Origin: Inia geoffrensis
Lineage: Eukaryota > Chordata > Mammalia > Artiodactyla > Iniidae
Length of the DNA: 64,000 nucleotides
Direction of reading: 5' to 3'
NCBI GenBank assembly: GCA_036417435.1
Contig: CM070904.1
Coordinates: forward strand, 134,292,695 to 134,356,694
Under the pieces are notes generated by a model. The model had not been told where the DNA came from. It did no database searches and saw only the letters and a list, made by a program, of their open reading frames with translations. Numbering within the stretch: the first letter of the stretch is position 1; the number at the start of each line of letters is the position of its first letter. Below are positions 23,709 to 33,500 of the stretch, in pieces. A program made the translations under genes and the position numbers.

Positions 23709-23911
23709 AGGGCTTCCCTGGTGGCGCAGTGGTTGAGAGTCCGCCTGCCGAGGCAGAGGACGCAGGTTCATGCCCCGGTCCGGGAAGATCCCACATGCCG
23801 CGGAGCGGCTGGGCCCGTGAGCCATGGCCGCTGAGCCTGCGCGTCCGGAGCCTGTGCTCCGCAACGGGAGAGGCCACGGCGGTGAGAGGCCCGCGTACCG
23901 CAAAAAAAAAA
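23709..23911 (+). mobile_element. Short cetacean-type SINE (dolphin SINE2-1-like)
   Basis: The order 'ggcttccctggtggcgcagt', 'gagagtccgcctgccga', 'gagccatggccgctgagcc' and 'gagaggcccgcgtaccgc' plus an A tail is the subfamily typical of dolphins and related whales. Possible target duplications 'aaagttcataag' and 'aaaggttcctatgag' are imperfect. Confidence 0.92.
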
Positions 23912-23925
23912 AGGTTCCTATGAGG

Positions 23926-23970
23926 CGGGGTGGGGGTGGGGTGGGGGTGGGGGTGGGGGTGGGGGGGGAA
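23926..23970 (+). repeat. G-rich minisatellite (GGGGGT)n
   Basis: A tandem array of G4-5 runs separated by single T, starting a few bases after the SINE tail. At least seven G runs of four or more meet the sequence pattern for G-quadruplex formation on the + strand. Confidence 0.9.
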
Positions 23971-24189
23971 GGGCAAAAACAGCCGGGAAAACCCTTCGAA
24001 GAAGAGAAATGAGGAGGGTCTAGGCCTCTGCCTCTGAGTCTGTTGTTGGACCACCAGGCCCCAGGCCAAATGCTCGTAGACAGGCAGGCGCAGGGTCACG
24101 GGACCCCCAGAGACAGACCCCTGTGCCTGGAGAACCAAGTCCATGATGAGGTGGGAAGAGCCGGGCTTGTGAGCAAACGTGACAAACCA

Positions 24190-24650
24190 GTTAACACTCA
24201 GAGACCAAATCGAATGCTTATGTCACACTAGACACAGAACAAATTCCAAACGGATCCAACAGTCAAGCATGAAAAATGAAACAATTTCTGGAAACAATGG
24301 GTGAATTTCTTCCTAACTGAGGAAGTGAGCAGAATCTTCCTCAACATGATTTAAAATCCAGGAGCAAGAAAAGACAAAATACTTTCTGGGAAAAAAAACA
24401 ATAACGTTTAACATTTTCAAAAGTACCTGCAACTTGAGACAGGAAGCCAGGTGGGGGGGTAGAGAGTGGGAGTGGCTTAATGGGTAGGGGGTTTCCTCCT
24501 CGGGGTGACAGAAGTGTCCTGGAAGTAGGGTTGATGGTTGCACGACACTGAGAATGTACTGAATACCACTCAACTGTACACCTGTGGACACTGTGGACTA
24601 GTGAAGTTCATGCTGCAACCGTGCATTTCACCTCCATGAAAGGTGGTCAT
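24190..24650 (+). mobile_element. Old LINE-1 3' remnant
   Basis: 'cacagaacaaattccaaacg' and 'gatggttgcacgacactgag', then 'ctgaataccactcaactgta', match the end of old L1 subfamilies. Heavily mutated. Confidence 0.65.
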
Positions 24651-24743
24651 TGAAAATCAGAATACTAGGATTAATGTTTATAATTCAAAAGAACTTAAAA
24701 GCTTCGAAAGTCGAGAAGAAAAAGACAAAAAAAGAGAAACGCA

Positions 24744-24864
24744 GGGACTTCCCTGGTGGTCCGGTGGTTAGCACTCCATGCTTCCTCCACTGCAGGGGGT
24801 GTGGGTTCAATCCCTGGTTGGGGAACTAAGATCCCGCATGCGCTGTGGCGCAACCAAAAAAAAG
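24744..24864 (+). mobile_element. Short CHR-type SINE
   Basis: The head 'gggacttccctggtggtccg', then 'ggttcaatccctggttgggg', then an A tail. The flanks 'gaaacgcag' and 'gaaatgcgtgcag' are a decayed target duplication. Confidence 0.9.
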
Positions 24865-25258
24865 GAAATGCGTGCAGGATCTCATTTCTCACCGATCAGG
24901 TTGGCCCAGATCCAAATCTGACAACACACTCTTGTTGGTGGAGGCAAGTCCCCTCACACAACACTGCTGGGAAGCAAAATGGCACAGTCCCTTGGGGGAG
25001 GGGCAACACTTGGACAAGTCATAGATGCATTTACCCTCGGACTGGCTACCTCTGGAAATCTATCCCAGAGCTACGCTGGCCAAAGTCCAAAATGCCATGT
25101 ACATCAAGTTATTCATTGTGACATTATTTGATCAGCAAAAGACTGGAAACAACCCAGATGCCCAGAATCAGGGTGTCTGCTGGATAAACCGTGGCAGGGC
25201 TGCCTGGTGGGGCACTCAGCAGCTGGGCTATACACCCACGTGGAGCAAAATTTATCCT
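24865..25258 (+). mobile_element. Old LINE-1-like remnant
   Basis: 'attcattgtgacattatttg' and 'aagactggaaacaacccaga' are typical of old L1 3' regions. The subfamily is not resolved. Confidence 0.5.
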
Positions 25259-25270
25259 GCTTTACACTTT

Positions 25271-25635
25271 CAAAAAATAAGTTTATTTATTTACGTTTAT
25301 TCATTTATTTTTGGCTGCGTTGGGTCTTCGTTGCTGCGTGCGGGCTTTCTCTAGTTGCAGCGAGCGGGGTCTACTCTTCATTGTGGTGCGCGGGCTTCTC
25401 ACTGTGGTGGCTTCTCTTGTAGCGGAGCACGGGCTCTAGGCGCACGGGCTTCAGTAGTTGTGGCACGTGGCTCAGTAGTTGTGGCTCGTGGGCTCTAGAG
25501 CGCAGGCTCAGTAGTTGTGGCGCACGGGCTTAGTTGCTCCGCGGCATGTGGGATCTTCCCCGACCAGGGCTCGAACCTGTGTCCCCTGCACTGGCAGGCG
25601 GATTCTTAACCACTGCGCCACCAGGGAAGTCCCTT
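25271..25635 (-). mobile_element. Long CHR-type SINE, reverse orientation
   Basis: The full-length body in reverse, from an (attt)n tail to 'gccaccagggaagtccc'. The target duplication 'gctttacacttt' (25259-25270) and 'gttttacacttt' (25636-25647) differs at one base. Confidence 0.93.
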
Positions 25636-25648
25636 GTTTTACACTTTT

Positions 25649-27144
25649 GACAATAGGGTCACGTAGGATGTTCTGCATAAGCAAAGCTAACTTAAGAAAA
25701 CAATCAATTAAAAAAAATTAAACAAATGAGTTTCTCTATCAAGTTGGTGACATAAGCACCCAGAGGAATCAATTATTCCAACTATATTTTAACTTTACAT
25801 CTTCAATGAGAAAGCTGTAAAAACAGCAAGCACAAAAGGAAACTTCAATCAGTAGTCTTATTAATAACAATGTTATTATTCTCAAATAATCATACATTTC
25901 CTGTAGGAGAAAACAAGTAATGATAAACAGGATTTTCATCTTAAAAGAGGTAAAATCAAAGAATTTAAGTAAAAAATTTTATAATCTTAAAATTTGAATT
26001 GGAAACCTAAGTGTGGATGCACAATTTTTTTTCTTTCTTAAAAAATGCATGTATCCCATGCTAAAGTAGTTGAGAGTGAAGGGTTGTGATCTCTGCAATG
26101 AGATCTCAAATAGTAAAGTGGAAATAAGTGAGAAAATAATTTATAAAGGGATTTTCCATTTCTGCCCAGGGCCTCTCAGTCCCACCCCCACTGGAGAGAA
26201 GAGAGGTTCTGAGGCAGGAAGTGGGAACAGAGGCCATCAGGGGCTTGAGGGGCTCCATCCAGCCAACTATCACATCATGTGGGCCCCTCCCACCTGCCAA
26301 AGAAAAAGACTGGACTTGCCTAGCTCACATCAAACATACAAAAAGTACTGGGTTCATAACAGAAGCAGGAGGGGCGGTGTGGGGGGGGGGTTGTGGTGCG
26401 AGAAGGCTGGTCAGGCGGCCAGCACCCTTGTCCCTGGCACATTTGTTCTAAAACCCGATGATCAAAGGGGAAGAGAGAAGCATTTCCGCTGGCCTTCTGG
26501 TGTGAACTTATTTCAGAGGCACCAAACTGAGCCTAATTGGATGGATGGAAGATCTTCGGAGAATTCTGCCACTGAATGCAGAAGGACAGGGTTAGAAGAC
26601 GGCCCTTCGGCAGCTCTGATGGGGGAGCTGGTTCAGGTGGGGGTCACGCACAGGCGGGCTGATTGATAGGCGCTGAGAATAAGGAGGGCAGGCTGCACCG
26701 TCTGGGCCTATTACGTTAGCATCAGCCACGTGAGACAGGCAGACGGCGCACAGGAAGACCCGGACAGCCCTTAGGAAGTGTGATCCAACCTCCAGACTAC
26801 AGCAAACAGAGGGCTTAGAGGAACAATTCAGACACCGTGAGGAACCCAGGATCCAGACTGGGGACGCCTTCCAGCTTCCCAACAATCAGTGGCACGGGGA
26901 GCGGGGGGAAGAAGAGGACCAGGTGACCATGTCAGTTATTTGCTTTTCATCTCTCAGCTCTCAGCCCCGCCCTTCCTGCTCCGGTCTGGGTGCTGCCCTC
27001 CTAGCCCCCTTCCAGCTGTGAGCAGGCAGCAGCCTGGGATGCAGGAGGGAGAGAGCGGGGCTTCCTTACTGCTCCCAGCTCCTCTCAGCATCATTCCAGC
27101 AGCAGAGACAGCTCTGGTCCCATCCTCCAGGCTCCCTTGGAGCT
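25649..27144. other. Intergenic sequence, no gene recognised
   Basis: The first 450 bases are AT-rich with no clear repeat identity. The remainder is mixed sequence with a short poly-G tract near 26380. Nothing in it can be assigned. Confidence 0.5.
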
Positions 27145-27485
27145 ATGGTCTGAACGTCTGTTTTCCCTCAAATTCGTATGTTGAAATCCTAACCCCCAAA
27201 GTGATGGTAGGAGAAGGTGGGGCCTTTGGGAGGTGACTAGGTCATAAAGGCTCCACCCTCATGGTTGGAACGAGTGCCTGCATAACACAGGCTCCAGAGC
27301 TAGCTCAGCCTTTCTGCGTGTGAGGTCACAGTGGAGACGGCGTCCACGAGCAAGTAGCCCTCTCCACCTAATCAGCCAGCAACCTGATCTTGGGCTTCCA
27401 GCCTCTAGAACTGGGAGAAGTAAATTTCGGTTGTTTACAAGCCACCCAGTGGATGGTTATTTTCGTTACAGCAGCCTGAACTGTC
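27145..27485 (+). mobile_element. MaLR LTR (MST/MLT1-like)
   Basis: The order of blocks is that of a MaLR LTR: 'caaattcgtatgttgaaatc', 'ggtggggcctttgggaggtg', 'cttccagcctctagaactgg', 'gttgtttacaagccacccag', 'acagcagcctgaactgtca'. The internal sequence of the same class follows directly, so this is the 5' LTR. Confidence 0.8.
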
Positions 27486-27738
27486 AGAAAGTTGTTACCA
27501 AGAAGCAACAAGTATCTAAAAATGTGGAAGTGGCTTTGGAAATTAGAGGTTGGAAGAGTTTTAAGATGAATGCTAGAAAAAGCCTCCACTGCTGTGAATG
27601 GACAGTTCAGGGCAATTCTGGTGACCCAGGAAGAAAAGAGGAGAGCTGTGGAGAAAGCCTCAGTGTTCTTAGAGAATACCTAAGCAATCCTGAACAGAAT
27701 GTTGGTAGATACATGGGATGTGTTCATCTGAAACAATA

Positions 27739-28388
27739 AAACAGCCAGTTTTTACCAACAAAATGGGTTTATTAAGGAGCAGCAAAGGTTTGTGTTTCAG
27801 GACAGGTAACCGTGGCACAAGTCCACAGGCAAGTCCAGTAGGTCAAAGGAGGGGAAACTCTTTTATAGAGGAAAAGGTACGGTGGGAGGGGCTGTTATAA
27901 GCAAAAAAGTCCATTGGAGGAAAATGGGGGTCTGAAGTGTGGTGGCTTTTCATTGGCTGAGCTGTGACAGTCTCTCATTGGCTGGGCTGTTGCCTGGCGG
28001 GGAGAAAATCTTCCTTCCTCCTGATGGTGGTAAAGGGCTTCTGGCCTAAGAGGCCAGGTGGCCTCCTCCTGTCAGGATCTGTGCTGACATCCAGTGGAGC
28101 TGGTGAGCGCTCCCCCTGTGGCCTCCCCACTCCATTAATTTTTGTTTTTTGTTTTTGGCCGTGCTGCGTGGCTTGTGGGATCTTAGTTCCTCGACCAGGG
28201 ATTGAACCCAGGCCCTTGGCAGTGAGACCTCAGAGTCCTAACCACTGGACCACCAGGGAATTCCCTCCCCACTCCAGTTCCGCGAGGTTTCCCTTTCCTA
28301 ATTTTCACAGGTGTAAAGGCCAGTCTGCTGAGATCTCAGATGGAAATGGAGGTCACTGGAAACTGGAGGAAAGGCAACCTTTGTTAAG
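27739..28388 (-). mobile_element. Solo endogenous retrovirus LTR, reverse orientation (class I-like)
   Basis: Read on the - strand it has, in order, two CCAAT boxes (rc of 'cattggctgagc' near 27951 and of 'cattggctgggc' near 27976), a TATA box (rc of 'cttttatagag', about 27860) and a poly(A) signal (rc of 'gtttattaagg', about 27768). That is the U3-R-U5 order of an LTR. No internal retroviral genes flank it. The family and exact ends are not determined. Confidence 0.5.
28135..28263 (-). mobile_element. Short CHR-type SINE, reverse, inside the solo LTR
   Basis: It ends 'ggaccaccagggaattcc'. The 13-base target duplication 'cctccccactcca' is perfect (28122-28134 and 28264-28276), so the insertion is relatively young. 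Confidence 0.93.
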
Positions 28389-28665
28389 AAGGGACAATGA
28401 GCTTGGCTAAACTATGTGTCCTAGTTTTGTGGAAGGTAGAACTTGTGAGCAATGAAATTGGTTATTTGCCTGGAAATTTCCAAGCAAAGTGAAAGTGTTC
28501 AAGCATGAGGGGCCTTGTTTCTCTTGAATACTTAAGAGTAAAATGCAAGAAGATTAAGGACAGAATTGTTAACCAAAAAGGAAGCAGACCATAAAAATGT
28601 GGAAAATCCTCAGCCTATTGATATTGAAAGTAGTAAGAAAGCTTGTTGAGACAGATCATGACGCT

Positions 28666-30290
28666 TGGGAGGACTTGACACGGAGGTTAGTACTCATCAG
28701 TTACGAGCTAGTTACCCACATGATGGGAGACCAGGCAGCCACCTAAACAGAAGCCTAAAGTCCAGACAATGGAAAAATGTCTTCAAAGGCATTTCAGAGA
28801 TTGTGGGGGTGACCCTTCCATCCCAGGCCCAGAGGATAAGGCTCTGCTCCCCACATTCCTGGGCCACAGCAGACGTGGCTGCCCCCCTGGAGGGCACAGC
28901 TGCAAACTTGGCTGGAATCGGTGTTTGGCTTCCGCAAGGTACCATCTCTGCCAGCACGCAGAATGCAAGAGCCCTGGGGGCCTTGCTACCTTCCCTCAAT
29001 TTTGAAGGATGGAGCCACCTGGAGCCTCAGGCTCATGACCCAGGCAGAGACCCACAGCCCGCAAGGGGTGCAGAGCCCCCGCTAGGGCGACCCCGGGGTG
29101 GGCAGAACCTGGGGAGAGCCGCAGGCACAGGACTCCAACCCCTGAGAACCGTGGTGAGCGCTGCACCCAGCAAAGCTGGGGGTGGGGGTGGGGGCAGGGC
29201 CACCCCAGGGGGGCCCGGAGGACAGACACTGAGCCACAGAGGATCGTTCCTCTTAAGCCTTAAGGTTTGGGACTTGCTCAGGACCTGTCACGCCTTCTTC
29301 TTTCCTATTTCTCCCTTTTGGAAAGGGAGTGTCCATCCATTCCTCTCCCATCGTTGACTTTCGGAGGCCAGTAACTTGTCTGGTTTCCCAGGCTAGCAGC
29401 TGGAGGGCTGAACTGTGCCTGAGTCTCTGCTGATCTGACGCTCTCGGCGAGCCCAGCCCAGCCACCACGTCCACTCTGCGTGCAGGGGGCCGGCCGCCTT
29501 CCTCACACTCCGGCCACGCTCCTCTGAGGGCTCAGCACCAGCCCCGGTCCCTCCTCTGCGCTCCCAGGTACTGACAACACCCCCACCTCGGTGGTGCCTT
29601 TTGTCCCAGGGTGTGTGACAAGGGTGTGTGTGGCTGCACACACTGACCCCTGCTCTTGAGCGTGGCCTCCTTTCACCCCATGTCTACGTTCCTGGTGAGG
29701 CCCCTGATACTGTGCTGTGTTCAGGAAAAGGGAAAGGCTCTGTTTTGCTTTTACACACATGCTGAAGTGTTCGAGAGAAGTGACATTGTGTGTGGAATTC
29801 GCTTTAAGATGCTCCAGCCACAAAAAGGGGGCAAGAGCAGACGGAACCACGGGTGTGGGGACACGCTGGCAGGAGCTGGAACGGGGTGAGGTCCAGGGGG
29901 GTCAGTGTATGTCTGGAAACTTCCATCGTAAACAAATGAAGGTAACAGTATATTGCCGAGACTAAATCAAGTTTACAGAATGATGATAAATTCACTACCA
30001 CCCTCTCGCCTTGGGAATGCCCTTCGTCCATATGGAAGTGGGGTCCTTACACTCTCGGCTCTCTAAAAGTAAAGGAAAGTTCACTGCAATCCTGTTTGTC
30101 CGACCTTTTTCTCTTCACCTTGTTGCTGACTACTGTAGATTCATAAATATTTTCAGATCTTGTCAAAACTGCAGGAAGGAAAGGAGAGATAAAGAGTCAC
30201 CCCTTTTTAATTTTTTAGGGAAATGACTCTGAAAACAAGTAGTCACCAGCAGATGAAAGAAACTCAGTCCACGCAAGTGATAATATTCAA
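28666..30290. other. Intergenic sequence downstream of THAP4, no gene recognised
   Basis: Mixed composition without recognisable exons or repeats. Some of its left part may still be MaLR internal sequence. Confidence 0.5.
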
Positions 30291-30317
30291 AATGCTTAGC
30301 CATAAAAATAAAGGCCT

Positions 30318-30323
30318 TTTATT
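30318..30323 (-). terminator. THAP4: THAP4 poly(A) signal AATAAA (reverse strand)
   Basis: TTTATT on the + strand is AATAAA on the - strand, 150 bases beyond the THAP4 stop codon. It implies a short 3' UTR of about 170 bases ending near 30300. Confidence 0.7.
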
Positions 30324-30472
30324 TGGTTTTTCTGTGCCATTACAGGAACACATGGCAACACCCTTGAACCCACGGTGACCTGTGGCCACACCCACACCTG
30401 CTGCGGCGTCTGCTGAGAAGCTGAAGTGTCACCACACAGGCCAGCCCTGCCGGGACTCAGCTCTACCTGGGG
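30324..30472 (-). other. THAP4: THAP4 3' untranslated region
   Basis: Sequence between the THAP4 stop codon and its poly(A) signal, with no repeats. Its length is inferred from the signal. Confidence 0.6.
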
Positions 30473-30592
30473 TCATGGGGTCACCTTCTTGTAGGTGACG
30501 TGCAGATGCTGAGTCATGGGCTGCGTAGTGGTTGCCATGGAGACCGTCTGTTCAAGTTTGCCTTCGGAATTCAGCCTGAATTTTCGGGTAAT
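30473..30592 (-). CDS. THAP4: THAP4 terminal coding exon
   Basis: After the acceptor 'ctgctcag' the exon reads [20 protein letters not shown], then [19 protein letters not shown] and TGA, exactly 40 codons. It closes the beta-barrel and supplies the C-terminal haem-proximal His. Its sequence matches the human C-terminus as I remember it. Confidence 0.96.
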   Translation of the reverse strand: MTRKFRLNSEGKLEQTVSMATTTQPMTQHLHVTYKKVTP

Positions 30593-33500
30593 CTGAGCAG
30601 AACAAAACAAATACAAAACGCCTTAATTTTACCTTGCAAAGATTCAACAACCACTGAGGTGCCACCACAGGCCACACACTCCCGCGGCAGCTGCAACACT
30701 TCACCTCAGTGGTCAGGGGCTTGTGAGCCAGGCAGTGTCTCCGCCAGTGGGTGACAGACACTCGGCCGGCGGCCGTGATGGGCATCCTGATCCCTGGCCC
30801 GTGCCGTCTCCCTGCCGCTCAGCTGTTCCCAAAAGTCTGGAGGTGAGCACGGGCGTCAGCCTCGCCGTCTGACTAGGGGCCGACTGTCCAGCGCGTCCCT
30901 CTCTACACAGCTTGAACTGATGTCAAATGTGTTCTCAAAAAACTCGGTACCAGCACTTCTGGAACCCCCGATTCATCAGGGCCAATTACGGCAGCTGTTT
31001 CTAACAGGAACACAGACCTGCAGCACCCGAGCCCCCGATGAGAAAATGGGTTTGCCTGGAATGTCTGTGGACAGAGGGTGAAAGCCCGAGGACTGTGGAA
31101 GCCACCTCCAGGGGTGGCTACCTGGCGCCAGAACTGACGGGGTGGGGGCCCACAAGCGTCAGAACCCGTGCTGGCCAGGCCCCAGCGACCGTCAGGCAGA
31201 GAAGAGAGGAAAGCCAGATTCCAGAGCCTGTTTAAAGGAGCCAGGCTGCAAGGCCAAGGCCTCAGGGGGAAGGGCGTGCAGGGGAGAGACCCAGCTCAGG
31301 GCAGCCGTCCCCCCAAGGCCGGTGCTGACTCTCAGAGGCCACCCAGAGGCTGGGGAGCCGGGTGGGTGCGCCCCAACCCACGGGGCTGCGCTGCACGGGC
31401 CACCCTCTGGACCCGCTGCCCGGCGTCTAGAAGGAGGAGCCGCGGAAAACCGCCCGGCTGTTGGTCAGGACCCCCTTAGGGCCGCACCCCGGGAGTAGGA
31501 GTTCCCCAGAAACACACTGGGAAGTCCGGTTTCAAAGTAGTGCTCTCTCTGTGGACAGGGTCTGCCCTTCCTGGACAAACCACCCAAAGCCCAAGAAGAG
31601 CCCTCTGCTGGGAGACAGCATCAAACAGGCCTCAGGCCACGCACGGTTTTCACGCGTGATGTCTAGAATTCAAGAAATTCAACAGAAGGGATGGAGACTA
31701 GAAGACAATGGAAGGACATCTTCAAAGCAATGAAAATAACTGTCCCCCTGGCATTCTGGCTGCAGTGAAAACACCCTTCAAAAGTGAAGGCAAGGGCTTC
31801 CCTGGTGGCGCAGTGGTTGAGAGTCCGCCTGCCGATGCAGGGGATACGGGTTCGTGCCCCGGTCTGGGAAGATCCCACATGCCGCGGAGCGGCTGGGCCC
31901 GTGAGCCATGGCCGCTGAGCCTGCGCGTCCGGAGCCTGTGCTCCACAACGGGAGAGGCCACAACAGTGAGAGGCCCGCATACCGCAAAAAACAAAAAAGC
32001 AGTCAAGGCTCTTACCCTTGAAACCACTCTGCAGAGGAAGCAGAAGTGCAGTGGAGAGAAACAAAGGCCATGTTCCCCACACCAAGGGCCACGCGCTCAG
32101 CTTCCGCAGGACAGCGGCCGCCTGTCCTCAGAGCCCGCGGCCCGCGGGGCGCCTGTCCCCCCGGACGCCCCACCGCCGACGCGGGACACTGGCTCTCGCC
32201 CTCACACCAGACGCCCAGCGCCACACGTGCAAGGGGAGCACAGGCGGGGGCAAAGGAAACGCCTCCCCGGGGACCTGAAGGTGGGCCCCCCGCCTCCCGT
32301 GAACCTTTCCACGTTCAAGGGAAGACACTGCGTGTCTCTCACACGGAGCCCGCCCGACGGGCCGAGGCTGCGGTCACACCCGAAAACCAGCACCTGAGGA
32401 CGGCCTGGCTTCTCGCGCGGCCCTGCATCCCCCGTCCCGCCTCCGCGCTGCCGCAGGGGCTGTAGGCCACGTCGCGAGGACACAGCCCACTTCACCGTGT
32501 GCTGACCCGAGGGCAGCCTCTCCCTCGGCCTTCGGCTCTGCTTCTTTGTGCCGAAGTCTGTGAACATCTGGTAACAGCCGCCGGGCGGCAAGACGCAGGG
32601 CAGCAAAAGGAGGGAGACAGTCACGGGGGAGTCCCCATGGCGGAGACGCTGGTCCCCCACGACCTCCCCAGGTCCCAGCGAGAGGGTGTGTGAGGGCTGC
32701 CCGGCCGCCGGAGCACACACTCGGGGCTGTGGTCACCGTGGTGCCCTCAGCGACGACACTGCTACTGCAGCGTGTCCCCGTGCCCGGGAATCACCTGTTA
32801 GGTTCCTCTGGGCTTGGCGGCCTCTTGGATGAAATTTCTCGTGCTATTTTTCTCTTCAAATGAAAGTCATCTGGCAGAATTTAAAGTTGAGGCAGGTCGT
32901 AGATGACGTCGCTCAGGCTCAGAACCAGACCTCCTGTGGCGCCCACGGCCTCTGCCGACGGTGATCCTGAGGCCATGCCAAGTCCACCCTCAGGCTGAGA
33001 ATCCACCTGAGCTGCAGACTGACCCTCGTTTAAACGAGTTTAAACAAGGGTGGGGCCGGAAGCAACTGTTTGCCTTTAACCCTCAAAGTGGAGGCTGTTG
33101 GGGCCACCGGGGAACGCAGAAGCTGTGGGAGCCACATTCTGGAGAGAAGCCTCTGCACAGCCGGGGCCCAGCTCCGACGGCGAAGGCAGGCCAGGAGGCC
33201 AAGGAGCCTCTGAACACAGGGACACAGGCCATCTTGACGACGACACGAGTTCTTACTTTAGCCAAGCGTGCTCACTTTTCCTCGACTGCACAGACCAAAG
33301 AGAGATATTACTGTAGACAGAAGCTTGATGTGAGAACCTCTTGATGTTTTAATGATTTCTCAAACTGTTTGTTTTTCTTGTTCCTGTTATGTCTAGTAGG
33401 GAAAAGGTGGAGAAGGAAAGGCCAGGAGAGACTTAGATGGATCTGACTTTGTTTTAGGTCCTAAAGTAAAAAAACCAAGAGGCCGCCCCATACAACACTT

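Larger units (their letters stand above)
27486..28665 (+). mobile_element. MaLR internal region, non-coding, split by an inserted LTR
   Basis: The segments 27486-27738 and about 28390-28665 resemble the non-coding internal part of MaLR elements ('gaagtggctttggaaattag', 'aatgctagaaaaagcctcca', 'gcaagaagattaaggacaga'). Stop codons occur in all frames. An old fossil with no protein. Confidence 0.6.

Noticed and set aside
23704..24144. Recurrent protein-like frames with similar sequence at 23.7, 31.8, 40.5, 49.4, 55.2 and 60.9 kb
   Set aside because: They are translations of the tRNA-derived SINE in its various frames. The similarity comes from the repeat, not from a gene family.
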